Numbered from the stretch's first letter, positions 1-7,715 are shown. The stretch: 9,016 nucleotides of DNA from an uncultured Muribaculaceae bacterium (GCA_910584185.1 CAJTYC010000088.1:1-9016), one strand, 5' to 3'. Translations and numbers: made by a program. The notes: generated by a model from the letters alone, not told the origin.

Positions 1-63
1 TTTTAGCCGTTTGAGAGGGCGAAATTCAGATTTGGCAACTTTTTCAGTGCCCTCGGTCTCTAC

Positions 64-1071
64 ATGGATCTTATAGAATCAGAATCGGCAGAAAGTGTGA
101 AGCATATCAGGATTGTTGACTGGAAAGGTGGGAAAATACATTTCAGCGCTATGATGCAGTGGGACAATTCACAGGCTCTCTATCTATATTCAGATGATGC
201 ACCCATTTCTAAATTTAACAACAAGCCTTTCTACTCAATCACGTCGACCAATGGAGAGTCTGAATTAAACACATTCACACCGAATGCCAACTTTATGAAT
301 GTCTATACTTACGCATACGGCAGGAATTGCAAGATCACGCTCACAGATGAAGAAAGTTTGACACCTGCACCCGAAAACTGTTATGGCCTTGCCGATGAAG
401 TAGACTTGCACCAAGACCTTGACAACAACAAAGGTAAAATGAATTATGCTTTGGTGAAGGGAGGCAAACCATTCGAATATTCATTCAAGGGGAAGGGCTA
501 TTTGTCGGTGACCGTAGACCTCGGCACCGGTATTGTTACCGTTGAACAAAAACTCATTGAAATCTCATACGAAGACCTTGAAGAAATATATCTTGTGGGG
601 TCTCCACAGGGTTGGATTATTTCCGATGGCAGCATAGCACTCAAGGCATCCGAACCTGGTGTATTCACCGGCACAGTTGCAATGGAAAACAATCCAAATT
701 TCCGTTTCTTCCACAAACTCGGAAAATGGACTTCCGACAACTGCTTTGGTTCCGCTCTTAACGATTTCACTGAGATAAGCACTCCGGTGAACGATGAAGA
801 ATGGACAGTATCAGACATAGTGGACCATGGCCTCGGCAACTGGTCGATACCCGACTGGGCATTTGGTGACATGCAGATAAAGGTTGACCTCATCAATATG
901 AAGCTATATCTAAAAGGCAACGGACATGCCGGAGTGGAGAGCGTAGAGACCGATTCAGAGAACTCGCAGGCTCTATATTTTAACCTTCAAGGTCTCCGCA
1001 CAGAACCTACCGTTCCAGGTCTATACATAGTTCGAAAGGGATCAAAAACCGAAAAAGTGATGGTGCGCTGA
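64..1071 (+). CDS. SusE/SusF-like surface protein with C-terminal sorting-like tail, 5' end missing
   Basis: The 335-residue product holds two related beta-rich domains, about residues 17-162 and 170-284. Each has an N-C-(Y/F)-G motif (residues 105-108 and 226-229) followed by a closing V-D-L strand (151-153, 274-276). The second begins with YLVGSPQGW (176-184) and contains FRFFHKLGKW (213-222), a pattern typical of SusE/SusF outer-membrane carbohydrate-binding domains. Residues 290-335 form a Bacteroidota C-terminal tail: YFNLQGLR, then PGLYIVRKGSK, ending KVMVR, like a type A sorting or anchoring domain. ATG at 64 is the first possible start after an in-frame TAG at 4-6, but it gives no signal peptide or lipobox, although a secreted protein is expected. 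Codons 7-63 are open and read plausibly as protein (KFRF..FSALG), so the true gene probably extends upstream. It is therefore partial or decayed. Glycan binding is inferred from family resemblance only; the ligand is unknown. Confidence 0.7.
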   Translation: MDLIESESAESVKHIRIVDWKGGKIHFSAMMQWDNSQALYLYSDDAPISKFNNKPFYSITSTNGESELNTFTPNANFMNVYTYAYGRNCKITLTDEESLTPAPENCYGLADEVDLHQDLDNNKGKMNYALVKGGKPFEYSFKGKGYLSVTVDLGTGIVTVEQKLIEISYEDLEEIYLVGSPQGWIISDGSIALKASEPGVFTGTVAMENNPNFRFFHKLGKWTSDNCFGSALNDFTEISTPVNDEEWTVSDIVDHGLGNWSIPDWAFGDMQIKVDLINMKLYLKGNGHAGVESVETDSENSQALYFNLQGLRTEPTVPGLYIVRKGSKTEKVMVR

Positions 1072-1211
1072 CCATTATTACCGACTATCCCTACCATTTA
1101 GGAAGCACAAAAAAACAACCAGTCCCGGTGAGTTTCCCAATAGGATCGTGTTGGCTGAGGCCATGGCGAGAGCCGCCGCAGTATCATGGAGCACGACAAG
1201 ACAAACAATGA

Positions 1212-1250
1212 ATCATCTGCACACTAACATTTTGGAAATTAACAGATGAT
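1212..1250. repeat. Interrupted inverted repeat upstream of the LRR gene promoters
   Basis: ATCATCTG at 1212-1219 is the exact reverse complement of CAGATGAT at 1243-1250, with 23 nt between. It ends 15 nt before the -33 element of the upstream promoter. It could be an operator-like site or a weak hairpin ending transcription of the preceding gene, but there is no T-tract after it, and 8-bp arms can arise by chance in A/T-rich DNA. Confidence 0.3.
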
Positions 1251-1265
1251 AGATATTTACAAAAT

Positions 1266-1298
1266 TTTGCAAAATTTCAAAAATGTGTTATAAATTTG
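1266..1298 (+). promoter_or_regulatory. Bacteroidota-type promoter P1 for the LRR protein gene
   Basis: The -33 element TTTG lies at 1266-1269 and the -7 element TAAATTTG at 1291-1298, separated by 21 nt. This fits the Bacteroides primary-sigma consensus TTTG-N19-21-TAnnTTTG. Transcription would begin near 1304, giving a leader of about 85 nt to ATG 1389. Confidence 0.65.
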
Positions 1299-1326
1299 CA
1301 TGTTAAGATAATAAACGTTATATTTG
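1295..1326 (+). promoter_or_regulatory. Bacteroidota-type promoter P2, overlapping P1
   Basis: The -7 element TATATTTG lies at 1319-1326, with TTTG at 1295-1298 placed 20 nt upstream as its -33 element. That same TTTG is the end of the -7 element of P1, so the two promoters share four bases and cannot both be occupied at once. Transcription from P2 would start near 1332, giving a leader of about 55 nt. Confidence 0.6.
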
Positions 1327-1388
1327 CTGCGCACTAATAACGGACATATAAACCGAACATCTCAAATTAATCTAAATCAATCAGCTAT

Positions 1389-4300
1389 ATGAAGAAGACA
1401 CTACTTAGTCTTGCCTTCCTCGCAGGCGTCGCTCCGTTGACTTTCAGCCAAGGAGTTATGACCTTTACGACGACTGCTGAGATAGGCACGAGCACGAAGT
1501 TGCTACCTAATGTCAAGTCTGCTACCACTCCTCTTGAAATAGACTGGGGTAATGGCATTTTTGTCAAATATACCGTAGACCCCTCGCAGGGTGCCTACAA
1601 CCGTTGGATTGAGGGTACAATAGAGGGGAACACCATTGTAGTGAAAGGTTTTGTCACTGAGTTCTCATGGAACGAGGCAGACCTGACGAGCGCCCATATC
1701 GACGGCTGCTCCGACCTCAAGACCCTTGACCTCGGCAAAAACAAACTGAAGAGCTTCGAACTGGCCACAATCACCCCACTCGAACAGCTCACTCTCTCGC
1801 ACAATAATCTTGAGAACTCCGCGACCATCAACCCGTCACTCTCGCTCGAGAATGCCGGCGAGACCCTCTGGTCGCTCAGCCTCTCAGACAATTCAGATAT
1901 AGGTGCGCTTAACATCAGCAGCCTTATGGCATTGCAATATTTCACCGCCAACGACTGCCCTCAACTTGGCTCTGTATTTATTTGCCTTCCTGAGGAATCT
2001 CGCCCCAACCTACAGCAAATCAACCTGAACAATTGCGATCTGGCTCACTTCTATCCCGTATCGTTGCCGGCTCTGACATCGCTCGACTTGGCCAACAACA
2101 ACCTCATGACAGTGGCCGACACTGACCCATTCGCTCTCGGCGACTACCCGAAGCTACACTCGCTCAACATCTCCAACAATACGATGATTGCCGACATCGA
2201 CGTGACAAAGTGCCCGGAGCTCGAAAGCCTCTCGGCCTCCAACTGCCGCATCGAGAGCATCGACGTGTCGCAAAACCCGCTGCTTCGCTCTCTGTTCTTG
2301 GCAAACAACCGCCTCACCGCAATCGACCTCGCCAACAACAAGTCGCTTCAGACATTGAACGTGGAGGGTAACTCAATACCGGCAATCGATTTCCGCAAGC
2401 TGACTTCATTGCAAGAAATAAATATCTCAAACACACCGATAGCACGCGCTGACCTTCATGACTCTTACTATCTGAAGAAATTCGAGGCTGCCAACACCAA
2501 CCTTGAGTTCGTGGATTTCGGAGGCCTTCAGCCCGGACGCATGTCGCTTGTGGACTTGCGCAACAACAAGAAGATGACCTCCGAGACTGTGGACTACACA
2601 ATCCACACACTCCCGGTGGCCAAATCTAACGATTATGGTTCGAAAACTCCTAATCTCCTGCTCGAAGGCACCGATGCCTCACGTGCAGACATTGCATATG
2701 CTGAAAGCCAGGATATGCAATGGCGTTGCGACACAAGAGGCGATGGATCGGTGACTCACGAATCATTGGCAGTGACTTTCGAGGATGCAACCCTTACCGG
2801 CAACAAAATCTCCGGCACACTCGACCGTCTTTATCCCAATATGGGTATGAGCATTGACTATGACCTCGACGAATTTGAGACGGAGGGTGGAAAGTTTGTT
2901 GTAGCTCAGCCCAAGGCTCCTTATTACCAGCACATCAACTCTGTGAAGAATGCTGTAGCAAAGGGTGTTCCTTTCTACGTATATGTATATCCTGAAGAGG
3001 GAAAACGCTTCAACAGCATCAGCATCAACGGTGAGACAGTCAAAGACCAGTGGGTGGTGACTCACGAACCCGCCACCGTAAAGGTAAACTTCTCAGGTGC
3101 GGAAAGCTCACTCAGCTTCACTGTAGACCCTGGTCAGAAACTCTCATTCGTGGTCAATACAATCACCAACAACGGCAAAATCGATATCGATTGGGGCACA
3201 GGCACCCGCTTGCCGTATGCCAACCAGAATGGATATAACCAAAACTCTCCCGAAATTAAAGGAACACGAATCGATGGCACAGCCGCAGGCTCTACCGTGA
3301 CTATATATGGCGACATCGCTGCCATCAACCTCGAAGGCTTCGGTGATGCAGCAGATACGTTTGGTCTCTGGGACAATCATGTGAAGAGCATTGACCTCTC
3401 TAACTGCCCCGACCTCAAGAACCTCAACCTCTACTGGAACCCGATTTCAGAGATTGACCTCTCTCAGGTGCCCGAATTGCAAGTGCTCGATATAAGCTAC
3501 ACCAACTTGAAAAGCGTTGACCTCAGCAACAACAAGAATTTGCTCTGGCTTGAGGCATACAGCGACGGCTTCGGCGACAGCGACGAGGGTATCAGCATGC
3601 TCAAGAGCATCAATGTCTCCAACATGCCCAAGCTCCAATATCTCGACATAAAGGGTAATGAAATCAGTTATATCGACCTCAGCAAGAATGAGCAACTCTA
3701 CGTGCTCAGAGCTGCCAACAATAACATTTCAAGCCTTGACGTCACCAACAATCCTCTGCTCGAACAGCTACTGGTGCAGGGCAATGAAATCACGAGCATC
3801 GACCTCAGCAAGAACCCGCAACTTCTTAGCCTCAATGTGGGCGATAACAAGCTCACAGCGCTTGACGTAACCGCCAACAAGAATCTTGAGAGCCTTTATT
3901 TCGACAACAACGACATACACAGCATTGACCTCTCAGCCAACTCCGAGCTGAAGACCATCTATCTCAACGGCAACAGCCTTACAGCAGCTGAACTCAACGA
4001 GATATATTACAAGCTGCCCCAGCGCAAGGATGATGAAGAGGATGTGACACCCGGCACCCAGGTGAGCTGGAACCTCGCAGTTGTTCAGGGCACTGACAAG
4101 GATGGTCAGAGCAACGAAGGCACACGAGCTGACTCTTCAATAGCATTAGACCGCAACTGGAAACCCTCACACCAGGGCACCAACGGTGGCTGCGATTGGG
4201 CTTATCTCGACATTCTCCCCTCCGCTCACGGTTCGGTAGTGGTGAAAGACTCCGAGGGTAACACTTATGGCCACGGCTCGAAGATTACCAAATACGAACC

Positions 4301-4670
4301 TCTCACTATCGAGGCGACTGCCGATGAAGGCTACGAACTTAAGTTTTTCTCTCTTAATGGAGAGGATTCGCAGGAAGGCAGCAAATTCGACATGCCCGGA
4401 ATCTACACCAAGCTTCGTGCCACTTTCTCAAGACAGTCAGGCATAAGCAATGTGAACAGCAACGGTCTCAACATAACCGCTGCCAACGGCATGATTCTGC
4501 TGACTACAGATTGCGACAAGGCAGAGCTTCAGGTGGTTAACATCAACGGCACGGTAGTATTTGCCGGTGAAGTTTCCAACGGCACAATTCTCCCTGTAGA
4601 GACCGGAGTATATGTGGTCAAAGCCAAGGATGACAAAAAATCTGTAAAGGCGACATTTAATGTGAAATAA
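1389..4670 (+). CDS. Secreted leucine-rich-repeat surface protein with duplicated modules and sorting-like C-terminus
   Basis: The 1093-residue protein starts with a Sec signal peptide (MKKTLLSLAFLAGVAPLTFS, residues 1-20) with no lipobox Cys. Two parallel module series follow. Series 1: a beta domain with IDWGNG (51-56); an LRR block of about 12 repeats (about 110-395), partly irregular; a capping segment with TLPVAK (407-412); and a beta domain containing SISINGE (543-549). Series 2: IDWGTG (600-605); a regular LRR block of about nine repeats (676-866); a cap with KLPQRK (875-880); and a bacterial-repeat (InlB B-repeat/Flg_new-like) domain (936-1014) with GYELKFFSLNG. Repeats are 21 residues with LxxLxLxxNxLxxIDLSxNxx spacing, matching the class called IRREKO. 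Residues 1018-1093 resemble a type A sorting domain (LQVVNINGTVV, GVYVVKA). LRR surfaces usually bind proteins or glycans, so an extracellular adhesin-like role is inferred; the ligand is unknown. Two overlapping promoters precede it and hairpins follow it. Confidence 0.85.
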   Translation: MKKTLLSLAFLAGVAPLTFSQGVMTFTTTAEIGTSTKLLPNVKSATTPLEIDWGNGIFVKYTVDPSQGAYNRWIEGTIEGNTIVVKGFVTEFSWNEADLTSAHIDGCSDLKTLDLGKNKLKSFELATITPLEQLTLSHNNLENSATINPSLSLENAGETLWSLSLSDNSDIGALNISSLMALQYFTANDCPQLGSVFICLPEESRPNLQQINLNNCDLAHFYPVSLPALTSLDLANNNLMTVADTDPFALGDYPKLHSLNISNNTMIADIDVTKCPELESLSASNCRIESIDVSQNPLLRSLFLANNRLTAIDLANNKSLQTLNVEGNSIPAIDFRKLTSLQEINISNTPIARADLHDSYYLKKFEAANTNLEFVDFGGLQPGRMSLVDLRNNKKMTSETVDYTIHTLPVAKSNDYGSKTPNLLLEGTDASRADIAYAESQDMQWRCDTRGDGSVTHESLAVTFEDATLTGNKISGTLDRLYPNMGMSIDYDLDEFETEGGKFVVAQPKAPYYQHINSVKNAVAKGVPFYVYVYPEEGKRFNSISINGETVKDQWVVTHEPATVKVNFSGAESSLSFTVDPGQKLSFVVNTITNNGKIDIDWGTGTRLPYANQNGYNQNSPEIKGTRIDGTAAGSTVTIYGDIAAINLEGFGDAADTFGLWDNHVKSIDLSNCPDLKNLNLYWNPISEIDLSQVPELQVLDISYTNLKSVDLSNNKNLLWLEAYSDGFGDSDEGISMLKSINVSNMPKLQYLDIKGNEISYIDLSKNEQLYVLRAANNNISSLDVTNNPLLEQLLVQGNEITSIDLSKNPQLLSLNVGDNKLTALDVTANKNLESLYFDNNDIHSIDLSANSELKTIYLNGNSLTAAELNEIYYKLPQRKDDEEDVTPGTQVSWNLAVVQGTDKDGQSNEGTRADSSIALDRNWKPSHQGTNGGCDWAYLDILPSAHGSVVVKDSEGNTYGHGSKITKYEPLTIEATADEGYELKFFSLNGEDSQEGSKFDMPGIYTKLRATFSRQSGISNVNSNGLNITAANGMILLTTDCDKAELQVVNINGTVVFAGEVSNGTILPVETGVYVVKAKDDKKSVKATFNVK
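3653..3823 (+). repeat. DNA-level repeat inside the second LRR block
   Basis: Bases 3653-3697 and 3779-3823 match at 36 of 45 positions, including a 17-nt identical core ATCGACCTCAGCAAGAA at 3672-3688 and 3798-3814. The offset is 126 nt, exactly two 63-nt (21-codon) LRR units. This suggests expansion by duplication of a two-repeat unit, although selection for the IDLSKN protein consensus also contributes to the identity. Confidence 0.6.
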
Positions 4671-4682
4671 CATTCTCGCCTC

Positions 4683-4701
4683 AAAGATTTTTGCAATCTT
4701 T
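4683..4701 (+). other. Small hairpin after the LRR protein gene
   Basis: AAAGATT (4683-4689) and AATCTTT (4695-4701) form a 7-bp stem around a 5-nt loop, 12 nt after the stop codon. It is A/T-rich and weak alone, but sits just before the larger hairpin and may help protect the 3' end or slow polymerase. Confidence 0.35.
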
Positions 4702-4711
4702 CTGACAATAA

Positions 4712-4746
4712 TTGGAAGCACCCGACCGTGCACCGGGTGCTTCCAA
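4712..4746 (+). terminator. Hairpin terminator (possibly partial) between the LRR and jelly-roll genes
   Basis: TTGGAAGCACCCG (4712-4724) pairs perfectly with CGGGTGCTTCCAA (4734-4746) across a 9-nt loop, a strong 13-bp stem. The bases that follow are AATCATATAAAG, so there is no U-tract in the RNA. Termination may therefore be incomplete, or the stem may be an RNA-stabilising or processing structure. Only 39 nt separate it from the next start codon. Confidence 0.65.
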
Positions 4747-4785
4747 AATCATATAAAGACAACATTAACAAAAAACTTTCAGCCA

Positions 4786-7608
4786 ATGAAAAAAACTTTA
4801 ACCACACTTGCAGTGCTCGGTTTCAGCGTGGCCACGGCTCTTGCCGTCGCTCCACCCTACTCGAGCGACTTCTTCACCGGCATCTCCACCCTCGATGAGG
4901 GATGGACCACAATCAACAACGGCAACAAAAAAGCAAAATCCTGGGAATACGATAGAGAAAACAGCTTTGAGCTTGCCGGCAAATCAGGAGGCGCATACAA
5001 AAGCTTTGACCCTGATTATAATGCTGACTGTTGGCTTGTATCTCCTGCCATCTCACTTGAAACAGGAACGACCTACACGATGACAGTATTGGCCAAAACA
5101 AGAGGCACCGATTCGGAGGCACTTGAAATAATGCTCGGCAACAATGCCACATCTGAAGCACTCTCTGCAGGGACTCATTTGTACAGAGAAACAAATCTTA
5201 ATAGTCCTTATTCATACACAACCATTACCAAAGAATTCACAGTAAGTGAGGCTGGTGACTATTTTATCGGTCTGCACTGCTTTAGCGAGGTAAATCATTA
5301 TGATCTTTCGGTTACCGGTTTCTCAGTGACAGACGGCACAGGAGGTGGAGAGACTCCCCCGGATCCGGTTGACCCGTCAGCACCCGCGTCAATTCCATGG
5401 TCGCAGACATTTGCTGAGGAGCCGACAGGGTGGACTTATGTGAATGGACCTGACACTCAGTCAACATCCACCTGGTTTTATAACGATTGGAACGAAGCCA
5501 TCAAGATGGACTTTACCGAAGGCCAGAAAGAGGACCATTGGGCCATTACACCGGCTATCAACTTTGCAGAAGCCGGCACATACGCACTCGAACTTTCGGG
5601 CATAATGTATGGCAAACTTAATTTCCACATCGGCACCGATACATCCGACCTCAACTCTTTCTCCAAAATCAACGGTGAGTTTGAGGGCGAGGAGTATGAC
5701 TACAACGGCAAGTATGTGTTTAGCGTAGAAACTCCCGGCACATACCACATAGGCATACAGGCTTGCGCCGAAAAAGGGGCTTATCTTGGCTACCGAATCA
5801 AATCGATTGCCGTGAAACCCCATGTCAAAGCGCTTATCAACATTACTGACCTCAAAGTCAAGACTTTCGAGACTCCGGTCAAGGTTGAGCTTACCGCCAC
5901 ATATCCTGCCGTTTTCAACAACGGCGAACCCCTCGACGTGTTGACCAAAGCCGAGATTCTCCGCGATGATGTTGTGATCGAGACTATCGAAAATCCGGTT
6001 CCCGGTTCCGCTCTCCAATATACAGACACTCCCGAACCGGGCTGCTACACTTACAGCGTGAAAGTGTATGGAGCAGAAAACTCACAGCCCGAAGATGCAC
6101 CGATGTCAGTGAAATCGGGATATGTAGGCAAACCCTATATCGACATGCCTACAGAGGCCATAAAATTTACCGACATCGAGGAGGAAGAATTGGATAAATG
6201 GTTGCTCAACGGCTGGTACAGCAACTATGGAATATTGACTTCCGAATCAAATGCCGACGGCAGTGTGGACAACCGTCTGATGTCACCATATATCTCTCTC
6301 GAGCCGGGCAATTATCGTCTGACCATCAACGGCAAGACTTATATGAATGGATTCAGTGTCGGACTCAGCATAGATCGCATGAATATCGCTGAAAACAACA
6401 CACAGATATATGACTGCCCCAATGATGACAGTTACAGCAGCACTGACAAGGTGATTGAGTTCGAAATCACCGAGGCCGGTGACTATTCAGTATATATCCA
6501 TCATTACAAAGGGTCTTCATATTCGTACTATAACTCTGTCACACTCAATAGCTTCAAGCTCACCAAGATTGTTGCCCTGCCCAAAGCGGTAACCGAATTA
6601 TCCGGCACGACCAACGAGGCTTGCGATGAGGCTATCCTGTCATGGGTCAATCCGTCAAAAACTAACCTTGGCGAGGAGATCGAAGGCTCTTTGACAATCA
6701 AGATAAAACGCGACGACGAGTTGCTGACCACGCTCAATGGCGAGCCCGGTCAAACCATGCATTATACCGACCAGGATATACCCGACCATGGCAAGCACAT
6801 TTACACAATCATCGCTGCCAACCAGAATGGCGAGCAGGAGGATGAGATACCCTCAATCACCATCGACTTCAAGGTGCCTGTTGGATTCCCATACTCCGCA
6901 GACTTCAATGATTGGAACACCGGCGACGATTGGAACTATTGGAAAATCTCGGAAGAAGGTTATCTCACATTCCCCGAATCATTTACAGGCTACAACGACT
7001 ATGCAATAAGCCCGATGATGGAATTCAAGGATAACGAGAAATATGAAGTCTCTGCTGTATTTGAAAATTCCACAGCCTCTGTAAACTTACGCTTCGGCCA
7101 GGAAGAAGATGGTTCGAATCACAAAATAATCCACGTCTTCCCAGCTCCGGCATCCGATGCAGAAGAGACTATGAAGGTCAACATCAACTGTTCAAATGCC
7201 ACACAATCGGAACCTGCTGAAATCCATGCCAAAGCAGAAGGTAATCAAGAAGATGATGAAAATGAGAGCGCGTCTGCAACTGTACAGGTGACACCTGCCA
7301 AGGGCTATATCTCACTGCACATGGCCAGCCAAGGCAAAGTGTGCATGAAATCGTTTGCAATCACCAAGCTCAACAGCTCAGGTTCGGGCATAGAGACAAT
7401 ATTCGCAGCAGGCGATGGTATAAGCTACGCCGACGGCACTGCCAACCTGCCGGAAGGCACATTAAGCTACTCGGTGTTTGACCTCAACGGCAATACACTT
7501 GCAAGCGGACAGGCCACATCAACAATCGACCTGCGCCATCACAACGGCACACTCATAATAGTGGCACGCACAGCAAGCGCACAGCACACCCTCAAGGTGA
7601 TTCGCTAA
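4786..7608 (+). CDS. Secreted multi-domain protein with choice-of-anchor-J jelly rolls and Fn3 domains
   Basis: The 940-residue protein has a Sec signal peptide (MKKTLTTLAVLGFSVATALA, residues 1-20). Jelly-roll domains of the choice-of-anchor-J/Cleaved_Adhesin type follow. J1 is about 24-183, with PYSSDF near its start and DCWLVSPAISL (81-91). J2 is about 202-344, with PWSQTF, GWTYV and HWAITPAI. J3 is about 455-595, with RLMSPYISLEPGNYRLTI. J4 is about 700-862, with PYSADF, WNYWK and YAISPMMEF. Fn3-like domains lie between J2 and J3 (about 348-445) and between J3 and J4 (about 597-695); both share an RDD...PG...YTD...YT/YS strand pattern. A Gly/Pro linker (184-200) separates J1 from J2. Residues 868-940 form a sorting-like tail with YSVFDLNGNTLASG, ending LKVIR. 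The family includes adhesins and carbohydrate-binding exported proteins; no catalytic motif is seen. An acidic insert (about 805-832) interrupts J4. No own promoter is evident in the 39 nt after the upstream hairpin. Confidence 0.85.
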   Translation: MKKTLTTLAVLGFSVATALAVAPPYSSDFFTGISTLDEGWTTINNGNKKAKSWEYDRENSFELAGKSGGAYKSFDPDYNADCWLVSPAISLETGTTYTMTVLAKTRGTDSEALEIMLGNNATSEALSAGTHLYRETNLNSPYSYTTITKEFTVSEAGDYFIGLHCFSEVNHYDLSVTGFSVTDGTGGGETPPDPVDPSAPASIPWSQTFAEEPTGWTYVNGPDTQSTSTWFYNDWNEAIKMDFTEGQKEDHWAITPAINFAEAGTYALELSGIMYGKLNFHIGTDTSDLNSFSKINGEFEGEEYDYNGKYVFSVETPGTYHIGIQACAEKGAYLGYRIKSIAVKPHVKALINITDLKVKTFETPVKVELTATYPAVFNNGEPLDVLTKAEILRDDVVIETIENPVPGSALQYTDTPEPGCYTYSVKVYGAENSQPEDAPMSVKSGYVGKPYIDMPTEAIKFTDIEEEELDKWLLNGWYSNYGILTSESNADGSVDNRLMSPYISLEPGNYRLTINGKTYMNGFSVGLSIDRMNIAENNTQIYDCPNDDSYSSTDKVIEFEITEAGDYSVYIHHYKGSSYSYYNSVTLNSFKLTKIVALPKAVTELSGTTNEACDEAILSWVNPSKTNLGEEIEGSLTIKIKRDDELLTTLNGEPGQTMHYTDQDIPDHGKHIYTIIAANQNGEQEDEIPSITIDFKVPVGFPYSADFNDWNTGDDWNYWKISEEGYLTFPESFTGYNDYAISPMMEFKDNEKYEVSAVFENSTASVNLRFGQEEDGSNHKIIHVFPAPASDAEETMKVNINCSNATQSEPAEIHAKAEGNQEDDENESASATVQVTPAKGYISLHMASQGKVCMKSFAITKLNSSGSGIETIFAAGDGISYADGTANLPEGTLSYSVFDLNGNTLASGQATSTIDLRHHNGTLIIVARTASAQHTLKVIR

Positions 7609-7639
7609 AATCGACATAGACCATACAAAAAGGCAACAC

Positions 7640-7676
7640 AAAGGCCATGCAGACACCCACGTCTGCATGGCCTTTT
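7640..7676 (+). terminator. Strong intrinsic terminator after the jelly-roll gene
   Basis: AAAGGCCATGCAGAC (7640-7654) pairs perfectly with GTCTGCATGGCCTTT (7661-7675) around a 6-nt loop, giving a 15-bp stem ending in TTTT (7673-7676). It begins 32 nt after the stop codon. The A-rich 5' arm could also allow some termination from the opposite strand. Confidence 0.9.
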
Positions 7677-7715
7677 AACATTACTTTGATTTCAGAGGCA
7701 TATTTATATATATTT

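Larger units (their letters stand above)
1072..1388. other. Intergenic region upstream of the LRR protein gene
   Basis: This 317-nt stretch holds no convincing gene. The first part (about 1072-1200) includes a GC-richer block, about 1118-1195, with short open frames on both strands but no recognisable product. No clear intrinsic terminator follows the SusE/F-like gene. From about 1230 on the sequence becomes strongly A/T-rich and carries an interrupted dyad and two overlapping promoters (listed separately), then a leader of about 55-85 nt. There is no Shine-Dalgarno sequence before ATG 1389, as is usual in Bacteroidota. Confidence 0.7.

Noticed and set aside
1103..1246. Short open frames on both strands in the GC-richer part of the first intergenic region (+ strand ending at TGA 1244-1246; - strand about 40 codons, hydrophobic)
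   Set aside because: Neither has a convincing start context, promoter or recognisable family, and both fit chance. A remnant of a lost gene is possible but cannot be supported.
3655..3870. Plus-strand frames of 60-70 codons overlapping the LRR gene
   Set aside because: They are out-of-frame shadows produced by the repetitive LRR codons.
4683..4701. Promoter -7 element in GATTTTTGC before the jelly-roll gene
   Set aside because: GATTTTTG lacks the TA of TAnnTTTG, and the strong hairpin downstream would lie between it and the gene.
5461..6018. 185-codon open frame on the minus strand
   Set aside because: It lies wholly inside the jelly-roll gene, has no signal or family match, and its composition is that of an antisense shadow of a real coding frame.
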